In this document: positions 1-6,025 of the stretch, one piece after another | Layout: each line of letters starts with the position of its first letter | Numbering within the stretch: position 1 is the first letter of the stretch | From: Phycisphaerales bacterium | GTDB lineage: Bacteria; Planctomycetota; Phycisphaerae; Phycisphaerales; SM1A02 | Assembly: GCA_007135295.1 (NCBI GenBank) | Contig: SLJD01000368.1 | Coordinates: 1-7,408, forward strand | Direction: 5' to 3' | Length of the DNA: 7,408 bases | Notes under the pieces: generated by a model | Told to the model about the DNA's origin: nothing | Database searches by the model: none | What the model saw: the letters and a program-made list of their open reading frames with translations, nothing else | Translations under genes and position numbers: made by a program

Positions 1-1
1 A

Positions 2-3000
2 GATGTAGGGGACGCCGGACACGGTGCAGGCCCCCGGTTCGCCCACCTCCACCTGCACAGCGAGTACTCTCTGCTCGACGGCGGCAACCGCATCAGTCGG
101 CTTGTCAACCGCGTCAAGGAACTCGGCATGGACGCTGTCGCCGTCACCGACCACGGCAACATGCACGCCGCCGTCGAGTTCTACACCAAGGCGAAGGACG
201 TCGGCATCAAGCCGATCCTCGGGATCGAGGCGTACGTCGCGCCGGGCGACCGCACAGACAAGACGCCGACCGGCATTGCCGATGGTGGGTTCCACCTGGT
301 TCTGCTCGCGGAGAACAACACCGGGTGGCGCCACCTGCTCAAACTCTCCTCCGACGCCTACGTCAACGGCTTCTACTACAAGCCGCGCATGGACAAGTCC
401 ACGCTCAAGCAGTGGGCGGACGGCCTGATCGCGATCAACGGCCACCTCGGCAGTTCCATTGCTCATCACCTCACGCAGTACGTGCAGACCGGCAACGAAA
501 CGCACTACGAAGCGGCGAAGGAGGAGGCGAAGTGGCACGCCGAAACCTTCGGCGCGAACGAAGATGGCGAGCCGCGGTTCTACATCGAACTGCAACGCCA
601 CGTTGAAGAACAGGACCGCATCAACCCGCACCTGATCAAGCTCGCCCGCGAACTCGACCTGCCGCTCGTCTGCGACAACGACTCCCACTTTCTTCTTGCC
701 GAGGACTGGGATTACCACGACTCGCTCTGCTGCATCTCGATGGGCAAGCTCAAGGAAGAGACGAACCGGCTTGTCTATCCGAAGGACCTGTACGTCAAAT
801 CGCCGCAGGAGATGGCCGAGCTGTTCAGCGATGTGCCCGATGCGGTGGAGAACACCGTCCGCATCGCCGACCGCTGCAACGTTGAACTGGACTTTGAGGC
901 CAACCACGCCCCGGTTGTGAAGGTGGTCCACCCCGGCGAGCCGCCCGAGTACGACCCCGAGCGCGACGGTCCGGACGTCACCGAGTGGTTCAAGGCGTAC
1001 TGCGCCAGATTCGAACTGCAGCCCTTTGACGCCGAGTCAGGCGGCGATGTCGATCAGGCCGACCTCAAAGAACAGTGCGACAACGCGCTGCGCGATCTCT
1101 GCGAAGCGGGGTTGATCTGGCGGTACGGAAACGACGGCATCACCGATGAGATCCGCGCCCGACTTGAACGCGAGCTCAAGATCCTCGCCGACAAACTTAT
1201 CAGCGCGTACTTCCTGATCGTCTGGGACTTCACGAACTGGGCGCGGCAGAACGGCATTCCGGCGTCGGCACGCGGCTCCGGCGTCGGCACGATGGTCGGC
1301 TACGTCATCGGCCTGTCCAACGCCTGCCCGGTGAAGTACGGCCTGCTGTTCGAGCGCTTCACCGATCCCGACCGAAGCGAATACCCCGATATCGATATCG
1401 ACATCTGCCAGGACGGCCGGGGCGATGTCATCAATTACGTCCGCGAGAAGTACGGCCACGTCGCGCAGATCATCACGTTCGGCCGCCTCAAGGCCAAGGC
1501 CGCGATCAAGGACGTCGCCCGCGTCATGGGCCTGCCGCCCGCCGAGGGCCAGCGCCTGTCGAACCTCGTCCCCGCGGAACTGAACATCACCATTGATCAG
1601 GCGCTGGAGAAGGACGCCGATTTCAAAGGCGAGTACGAATCCAACGAGCAGGCCCGCCGCGTCATCGACACCGCCCGGCAGTTGGAGGACCACGCCCGCC
1701 ACGCCGGCATCCACGCCGCCGGCGTCGTCGCCGCCACCCAGCCGCTCGACAACATCGTCCCGCTCTGCAAAGCGTCCGGCAGCGACGATCTGGTCACCCA
1801 GTGGGACGGGCCGACATGCGAAAAAGTCGGCCTGCTGAAGATCGACTTCCTCGGCCTGCGGACGATGTCGACCATCGAACAGGCAAAGAAACTCATCCGC
1901 GACTCAATGGACGATGACGCCATCCGTCAGGCCGTCGAAACCGGCGGCCGGCACCAGCAGGACCTCGAACGGCCGGCCGACCCGCTCGATCTCGACCGCA
2001 TCCCGCTGAACGACCAGAACGTCCTTGAGCTGTTCCGGCGCGGCGACACGGCGGGCATCTTTCAGTTTGAATCCGGCGGGATGCGGCGGCTGTTGAGTGA
2101 GATGCAGCCCGACCGGCTTGAAGACCTCATCGCCGCCAACGCCCTCTACCGCCCCGGACCGATGGACCTGATCCCGCAGTACTGCGCGCGGAAGCACGGC
2201 ACCGAAACCGTCCCGACCGTTCACCCGATCGTCGACGATTTCACGCGCGAAACGTACGGCATCATGGTCTACCAGGAACAGGTCATGCAGATCGTGCACG
2301 GCCTGGGCGGCATCCCGCTTCGGGCGGCGTACACGCTGATTAAAGCGATCAGCAAGAAAAAAGAATCCGTCATCAACGCCGAGCGCCCCAAGTTCATCGA
2401 CGGCGCGAAGGATCAGGGCCTCGGCGAAAAGCAGGCCGGCGATCTGTTCGACCTCATTCTGAAGTTCGCCGGCTACGGCTTCAACAAGTCTCACTCGACC
2501 GGCTACGCCATCATCGCGTATCAGACGGCGTATCTGAAGACGTACTTCCCGGCGCACTACATGGCGGCGCTGCTGACGTTTGAAAGCGGCGCCCGCAAGG
2601 TCGAGGACTGGGTGCCGTACCTCGACGACTGCCAGCGCACCCGCTGGCCCGATCACACCGACGATCGGCCGCACGTCGGCGTGGACGTCAAGCCGCCGGA
2701 CATCAACCTCTCCCAGACCGACTTCAGCGTCGTGTATGACGAGGACGAGCCGCGCGACAACCGGCACGGCCACGTGCGGTTTGGTCTCGGCGCGATCAAA
2801 GGTGCAGGAAAGGCGGCGATCCGGTCCATCATCACCGAACGCGATGAAAACGGGCCGTACACCTCGATTTATGACTTCTGCGAACGCGTCGACCTGCGCT
2901 CCGTCAACCGCGCAACAATCGAAGCGCTGGTCAAGTGCGGCGTCTTTGATTCCGTGCACGGAGAGGAGCATCGCGCCGCCGTCTTCGCCGCCATCCCCGA

Positions 3001-3892
3001 TGCGATCTCCGCCGGCCAGACCGCCGCCGCCGACCGGTTGAGCGGGCAGATGGGCCTCTTCGGAGCCGGTGAGTCCGAAGAGTCGTCTCCGGCCGTCGAA
3101 GCAGCAGCCCCGGCCCCCGCCCCGAGCGTCACGCTTCCGCAGACGCCGCCGTGGGACGCCATGCAGAAGCTCGCCATGGAAAAGGAAGTGCTCGGCTTCC
3201 ATGTCTCCGGCCACCCGCTCGACCACCATCGCGATGCACTCGAGCAGTTCTGCACGCCGATCGACCGCGCGCTGCAACTCAACCAGGACGCGCCAGTCGC
3301 GGTCGGCGGGATCATCGCCCGCGTGCGCACGATGTTCGTCAAGAACGGCCGCAGCGCCGGGCAGAAGATGGCCGTCATCACCCTTCAGGACAAAGTCGCC
3401 TCGATCGAAGCGGTCGTCTTCTCAGATGCGTTCGCGAAGGTCGGCGAGCGACTTCACGAGGACGCCATCGTCGTGCTCACCGGCCGCATCGACCGCAACC
3501 GCGGCGAGCCGAACGTTATCGTCGAGCAGGTCATCCCCATCGACGATGCGGCCGCCCACCTGTCCAGCCACATCGACCTTGAACTGGCCGAACACGACGG
3601 GCCGGCGGAGTCGACGATGAACATGCTCGCCGGCATGCTGCGTCAGGCGTCCGCGCCGGCGTCGAACGGGCGCGGCCGGGCGGTGCCGATCTACCTCACC
3701 CTGCATACATCCGGCAAGGCCGTTCGCATGCAGTTGAACGGTCTGCGCGTCGTCCCTGATCGCCCGCTCGTCGGCCAGCTCACAAACCTGCTCGGCCCGT
3801 CGCGCGTGCGGATCGCATCGAACGGCGCCCCGCCCGTTGCCGAGCAACGCCCCCGCGGCCGCCCGCAGCGTCAGCCCGCGATGGCGGAGTGA
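2..3892 (+). CDS. dnaE: DNA polymerase III alpha subunit (DnaE1 type), 5'-partial
   Basis: This is the catalytic subunit of the replicative DNA polymerase. 1296 residues are visible, longer than E. coli DnaE (1160). The frame is open to the left edge, and a PHP motif (HLHLHSEYSLLDG, nt 44-82) lies upstream of the ATG at 128, so that ATG is internal; the true start is probably only a few codons outside the window. Counting the codon at nt 2 as residue 1: PHP domain about 13-280 with metal-ligand candidates H17, H19, D26, H51, E76, H98, H148, D227, H229; GS-like motif RGSGVGT at 424-430; palm motif PDIDIDI with catalytic Asp 465 and 467; third catalytic Asp 615 in KIDFLGLRT; helix-hairpin-helix region about 926-985 (GLGAIKGAGK); clamp-binding motif QMGLF at 1016-1020; OB fold about 1097-1181; basic C-terminal tail. 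The length, intact PHP site and internal clamp motif argue for DnaE1 rather than ImuC/DnaE2. There is no frameshift. It is convergent with the next gene. Confidence 0.97.
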   Translation, partial: DVGDAGHGAGPRFAHLHLHSEYSLLDGGNRISRLVNRVKELGMDAVAVTDHGNMHAAVEFYTKAKDVGIKPILGIEAYVAPGDRTDKTPTGIADGGFHLVLLAENNTGWRHLLKLSSDAYVNGFYYKPRMDKSTLKQWADGLIAINGHLGSSIAHHLTQYVQTGNETHYEAAKEEAKWHAETFGANEDGEPRFYIELQRHVEEQDRINPHLIKLARELDLPLVCDNDSHFLLAEDWDYHDSLCCISMGKLKEETNRLVYPKDLYVKSPQEMAELFSDVPDAVENTVRIADRCNVELDFEANHAPVVKVVHPGEPPEYDPERDGPDVTEWFKAYCARFELQPFDAESGGDVDQADLKEQCDNALRDLCEAGLIWRYGNDGITDEIRARLERELKILADKLISAYFLIVWDFTNWARQNGIPASARGSGVGTMVGYVIGLSNACPVKYGLLFERFTDPDRSEYPDIDIDICQDGRGDVINYVREKYGHVAQIITFGRLKAKAAIKDVARVMGLPPAEGQRLSNLVPAELNITIDQALEKDADFKGEYESNEQARRVIDTARQLEDHARHAGIHAAGVVAATQPLDNIVPLCKASGSDDLVTQWDGPTCEKVGLLKIDFLGLRTMSTIEQAKKLIRDSMDDDAIRQAVETGGRHQQDLERPADPLDLDRIPLNDQNVLELFRRGDTAGIFQFESGGMRRLLSEMQPDRLEDLIAANALYRPGPMDLIPQYCARKHGTETVPTVHPIVDDFTRETYGIMVYQEQVMQIVHGLGGIPLRAAYTLIKAISKKKESVINAERPKFIDGAKDQGLGEKQAGDLFDLILKFAGYGFNKSHSTGYAIIAYQTAYLKTYFPAHYMAALLTFESGARKVEDWVPYLDDCQRTRWPDHTDDRPHVGVDVKPPDINLSQTDFSVVYDEDEPRDNRHGHVRFGLGAIKGAGKAAIRSIITERDENGPYTSIYDFCERVDLRSVNRATIEALVKCGVFDSVHGEEHRAAVFAAIPDAISAGQTAAADRLSGQMGLFGAGESEESSPAVEAAAPAPAPSVTLPQTPPWDAMQKLAMEKEVLGFHVSGHPLDHHRDALEQFCTPIDRALQLNQDAPVAVGGIIARVRTMFVKNGRSAGQKMAVITLQDKVASIEAVVFSDAFAKVGERLHEDAIVVLTGRIDRNRGEPNVIVEQVIPIDDAAAHLSSHIDLELAEHDGPAESTMNMLAGMLRQASAPASNGRGRAVPIYLTLHTSGKAVRMQLNGLRVVPDRPLVGQLTNLLGPSRVRIASNGAPPVAEQRPRGRPQRQPAMAE
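3047..3061 (+). other. Internal beta-clamp-binding motif of DnaE
   Basis: These codons encode QMGLF within SGQMGLFGAG, which matches the QxxLF-type motif by which DnaE binds the sliding clamp. It lies between the helix-hairpin-helix region and the OB fold, the usual position in bacterial DnaE1. An Ala/Pro-rich linker follows (about nt 3090-3150). The assignment rests on motif match and position. Confidence 0.85.
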
Positions 3893-3910
3893 ACCTCCTG
3901 CCCCCCGCGA

Positions 3911-4819
3911 TCAGTCGCCCCGGAGATCGAGCCGTTCTTCCAGCCGCTCCGCGAGGCCGAACACGCGCGACGCGACTAGCCGACCGTACCGCGAGACTTC
4001 GCCTTCCGGATGGGCGTCTTCGACGCGCTGCATCGCGGCGAGAATCCGTTCGGCCCGCTCATGTTCGCCCCGGCGTTCCAGATCCGTCACGAATCGGGCG
4101 AGTCCGCTGACGAAGTCGCGCCACGTCTCTTCGAACGCACTGACCGCTTCGAATTTCTTCTGGTAGATTCCGTCCTCGGTGGAGAGCATCGATGACTCGG
4201 ACATTTCAAACAGCCGAAGGCGGGACAGCCGGTCGTCCGCCTCATTGATGCGGAGCAGGTTGCAGACCGCTTCCTCCTCGTGACCGATCGACCACTGGTG
4301 AGCGAGGTCGCGAAGCGACACGCGCGGCCCGTTGGTATCAAGCAAGGACGCATCATCGCATGCCCGGCTGTCACCGTCCGGCTCGCCGGCGAGTACGATC
4401 CGCGTCACCGGCTTGACGGATTCGCCCGCTGCCTCGGATGACATCTCGATGATGAAGATCGACGGGACGGATTCCGCGCCGGATCGGAACTCGACAGCAA
4501 CTTCACCGGTCTGCCCCGGCGCGATCGGGTGATCGGGGAGCGAGACGCTGATGTGCTCATGCGATTCCCGGGCATCGCTCAGCCGAAGCGCATCATCATG
4601 CGGGTTCGAAACTTCAACCGTCGCGGTCCAGGCGGTGTCCGCCTCGATCGTTCCGAGGTCATGCTCGATGGAGCGGATTTCGTGAAACGCCGGCGACTGC
4701 CCGTTTGCCGACGCAGCCGCCAACAGCCCGCATGCCGCCATCAGGACAAAACACACCGGCCCGCCAACCGGTCGGAAGATGCCCGAAAACGAGTCGCTGC
4801 GATTTCCAGTTCTGCTCAT
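3911..4819 (-). CDS. Exported protein with degenerate DUF1573-like domain
   Basis: This 302-aa protein is predicted to be secreted. Its N-terminus has basic residues (R3, R7, R16) followed by a hydrophobic stretch at about 22-38, with a plausible signal peptidase I site after ASA (37|38-NGQ). Residues about 45-145 resemble the DUF1573/ASH immunoglobulin-like beta domain: EHDLGTIEADTAWTATVEVSN, then PIAPGQTGEVAVEF. The SCGCT-type cysteine signature common in DUF1573 proteins is missing. Residues about 165-302 are rich in Glu, Arg and Leu and look helical, ending in ERRGEHERAERILAAMQRV; I recognise no family there. The ATG start is supported by GGAG at 4826-4829 with a 6-nt spacer. The gene converges on dnaE across 18 bp and lies 315 bp downstream of the next minus-strand gene, so it may have its own promoter. 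The domain call is moderate; the function is unknown. Confidence 0.8.
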   Translation of the reverse strand: MSRTGNRSDSFSGIFRPVGGPVCFVLMAACGLLAAASANGQSPAFHEIRSIEHDLGTIEADTAWTATVEVSNPHDDALRLSDARESHEHISVSLPDHPIAPGQTGEVAVEFRSGAESVPSIFIIEMSSEAAGESVKPVTRIVLAGEPDGDSRACDDASLLDTNGPRVSLRDLAHQWSIGHEEEAVCNLLRINEADDRLSRLRLFEMSESSMLSTEDGIYQKKFEAVSAFEETWRDFVSGLARFVTDLERRGEHERAERILAAMQRVEDAHPEGEVSRYGRLVASRVFGLAERLEERLDLRGD

Positions 4820-4842
4820 GTCTGACTCCGAATTTCACTTGC

Positions 4843-4860
4843 CGGGGCAATCGATCCCCG
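4843..4860 (-). repeat. Short inverted repeat in leader of DUF1573-like gene
   Basis: CGGGG at 4843-4847 pairs with CCCCG at 4856-4860 across an 8-nt loop. It lies 24-41 nt upstream of the minus-strand ATG at 4819, just before the ribosome-binding site, so it would be in the 5' leader of that transcript. A 5-bp stem is weak and may be chance in GC-rich DNA. Confidence 0.3.
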
Positions 4861-4881
4861 ATCGAAACGTCCTGCCGTCCG

Positions 4882-4907
4882 GTCGTTCGCCGCACGGGCG
4901 AACCGAC
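4882..4907 (-). repeat. Inverted repeat (10-bp stem with one bulge) upstream of DUF1573-like gene
   Basis: GTTCGCC at 4885-4891 pairs perfectly with GGCGAAC at 4897-4903 across a 5-nt loop. GTC (4882-4884) and GAC (4905-4907) extend the stem past a single bulged C at 4904. It lies 63-88 nt upstream of the start codon. No T-run follows on the minus strand, so it does not look like a terminator of the upstream gene; a leader hairpin or protein-binding palindrome is possible. The structure is seen directly; any role is inference. Confidence 0.45.
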
Positions 4908-5089
4908 TTTGCGGTGATCCTTGTTGGACTCTTCGGCGATCAAGCCGCATGACGTGAAACGAAAGCCGGGCTCGGTTCAAACTGATTGACGCTGTCGCGT
5001 CGCGGTCCCGGTCGAGGTGACCGAGCGCGCACAAAGCAGTGACCGTTGTGTTGAAACCCGTGATTCCTGAGAATCGGATTCATCGTTGT

Positions 5090-5108
5090 CGCGAGTGAGC
5101 CTCTCGCG
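5090..5108 (-). repeat. Inverted repeat downstream of the 109-aa gene
   Basis: CGCGAG at 5090-5095 pairs with CTCGCG at 5103-5108 across a 7-nt loop. It lies 27-45 nt past the stop of the minus-strand 109-aa gene. There is no U-tract on the minus strand, so it is at best a weak or factor-dependent transcript end. Confidence 0.3.
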
Positions 5109-5134
5109 GCCGGTGCTTCCGCGTCGAGTCGAAA

Positions 5135-5464
5135 TCAGCTTTCGTCGTCGTCCGCCCCGGGGGCGAGTTCGCGGCCGGTGGCCATATCGAGCAGCTTCCA
5201 GTGCATCGCCTTGCCCAGCCGCATGATCACCGGCCAGGCGATCTCCTCTTCGTTGAGGTACAGCAGCATCTGCGTCACCGGATCCTGATCCGGCGGGAGG
5301 TCGATGCAGATTCCAGGCCCGTACAGCGTCTCGCCATTCTCATGGTCCGGGCCCGTGTTGAACTCGCGCAGCTTCTGCACGATCTCCTGCCGGCTTCCGA
5401 TCGGCGCCATTTCCCCGTTGGACGACTGTTCACGTGAGACGATGACGAACTGGCGGCTGGGCAC
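5135..5464 (-). CDS. Conserved-looking hypothetical protein, 109 aa
   Basis: I do not recognise the family. The predicted protein is small, acidic and soluble, with no signal peptide or membrane segment. It begins with a beta-like stretch (RQFVIVSRE), then a segment with GSRQEIVQKLREFN, a central YGPGICIDLPP (residues 48-58), a helix-like MLLYLNEEEIAWPVIMRLG (66-84), a Trp-containing MHWKLLDMATGREL (87-100), and an acidic tail (DDDES). The mixed alternation and lack of low complexity look like a genuine folded protein. The start is GTG at 5462-5464, supported by GGAG at 5471-5474 with a 6-nt spacer, the same arrangement as the DUF1573-like gene. It follows the receiver gene by 54 nt on the same strand and is probably cotranscribed with it. 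Confidence 0.82.
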   Translation of the reverse strand: MPSRQFVIVSREQSSNGEMAPIGSRQEIVQKLREFNTGPDHENGETLYGPGICIDLPPDQDPVTQMLLYLNEEEIAWPVIMRLGKAMHWKLLDMATGRELAPGADDDES

Positions 5465-5518
5465 GGCAAACTCCGCAGGTGAACGGGGCGGGAGCGGGAC
5501 AAGTGATGACGTCTGATT

Positions 5519-5956
5519 TCAGGACGACGTTTCAGCGGGGGAATCGAGCAGCGCGACGATCCGGTCGACAAGGCGCTGCAGCGGCACCGGCTTGGTCATG
5601 TAATCGTCCACGCCGAGCGTCTCCGCGTACGCCATGTGCCTCCGCCCCTGATTGGCGGTAACCATGATCACCACGGGCGGATCGTCCATCTGCTTGATCT
5701 TCTCAAGGACGAGAAAGCCGGACCGCTTGGGCAGCATCATGTCAAGAACGACCGCGTCGACTTCGTCGGCGGCCATGGCTCCGACGGCCGCGTTGCCGTC
5801 CGCTGCGGTGCGCGTCTCCGCGCCCTCGGATCGCAGCGCAAGGTCCACGCTGCTGACGATATCGGGATCATCGTCGACGATCAGGATGATGGTGTTGTCC
5901 AGTCGCTTGGTCGACATCACGACCATCATAGATCGCCCGCGGCCGGTGTGCGCCAT
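5519..5956 (-). CDS. Stand-alone receiver (REC) response regulator
   Basis: This is a CheY-like single-domain response regulator that would accept a phosphoryl group from a histidine kinase or phosphotransfer protein in the cytoplasm. Numbering from the ATG at 5954-5956 (145 aa): acidic pocket in LIVDDDPD (D28-D30), phospho-acceptor D72 in VVLDMMLPKRSG, switch Thr T100 in VIMVTA, conserved Lys K122 in DYMTKP. Only about ten residues follow the last helix, so there is no DNA-binding or enzymatic output domain. The start is uncertain. ATG 5956 has GGTGG five nt upstream; ATG 5917 begins MSTKRLDN just before the REC fold but has no evident ribosome-binding site; GTG 5995 gives 158 aa, also without one. 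The gene lies 69 nt after the acyltransferase and 54 nt before the 109-aa gene on the same strand. No kinase is in the window. Confidence 0.93.
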   Translation of the reverse strand: MAHTGRGRSMMVVMSTKRLDNTIILIVDDDPDIVSSVDLALRSEGAETRTAADGNAAVGAMAADEVDAVVLDMMLPKRSGFLVLEKIKQMDDPPVVIMVTANQGRRHMAYAETLGVDDYMTKPVPLQRLVDRIVALLDSPAETSS

Positions 5957-5971
5957 TTTTTCCACCCGGCC
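5941..5971 (-). promoter_or_regulatory. Hairpin enclosing likely ribosome-binding site of the REC gene
   Basis: GGCCGG plus GTG (5941-5946, 5948-5950) can pair with CAC plus CCGGCC (5963-5965, 5966-5971), giving a 9-bp stem with one bulge (5947) and a 12-nt loop. On the minus-strand transcript the GGTGG element lies mostly in one arm, while the ATG at 5954-5956 sits in the loop. The fold could dampen translation from that ATG. If the ATG at 5917 is the true start, the hairpin is simply in the 5' leader. The pairing is seen; regulation is inference. Confidence 0.4.
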
Positions 5972-6025
5972 GCGCCGGATACGGCCTCGCTGCACGCCCG
6001 GCCGGCCCTTGGCAGGCCCTGACGG

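Larger units (their letters stand above)
4820..5134. other. 315-bp intergenic region, no convincing gene
   Basis: This gap separates the 109-aa hypothetical gene from the DUF1573-like gene, both on the minus strand. Short minus-strand frames at 4816-5034 and 4659-4943 run into or across the downstream gene, are Arg-rich and low in hydrophobic residues, and look like chance frames. The gap holds the GGAG ribosome-binding site of the downstream gene (4826-4829) and several small inverted repeats: 4843-4860, 4882-4907, 5062-5075 and 5090-5108. It is the natural place for a promoter of the DUF1573-like gene, but I see no good -35/-10 pair. Confidence 0.6.

Noticed and set aside
1037..1714. 225-aa open frame antisense to dnaE
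   Set aside because: Same reason: no family features, a mirror of the polymerase codons.
1904..3277. 457-aa open frame antisense to dnaE
   Set aside because: A long antisense frame is expected opposite a GC-rich gene. The translation has no recognisable domain and lies fully opposite conserved polymerase sequence.
128..3892. ATG at 128 as the start of dnaE
   Set aside because: It would remove the first PHP motif (HLHLHSEYSLLDG), which is encoded in frame upstream; the gene runs off the left edge.
4728..4760. Lipobox (LMAAC) in the signal region of the DUF1573-like protein
   Set aside because: The Cys is in the middle of the hydrophobic stretch and Met replaces the usual Leu at -3; an ASA signal peptidase I site after it fits better.
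4940..4990. TTGAAC as a -35 element of a promoter for the DUF1573-like gene
   Set aside because: At 17-nt spacing the -10 would be TCACGT, which is not a credible match.
4816..5034. 72-aa minus-strand frame in the intergenic gap
   Set aside because: Arg-rich composition, no ribosome-binding site noticed, and it overlaps the start of the next gene; most likely chance.
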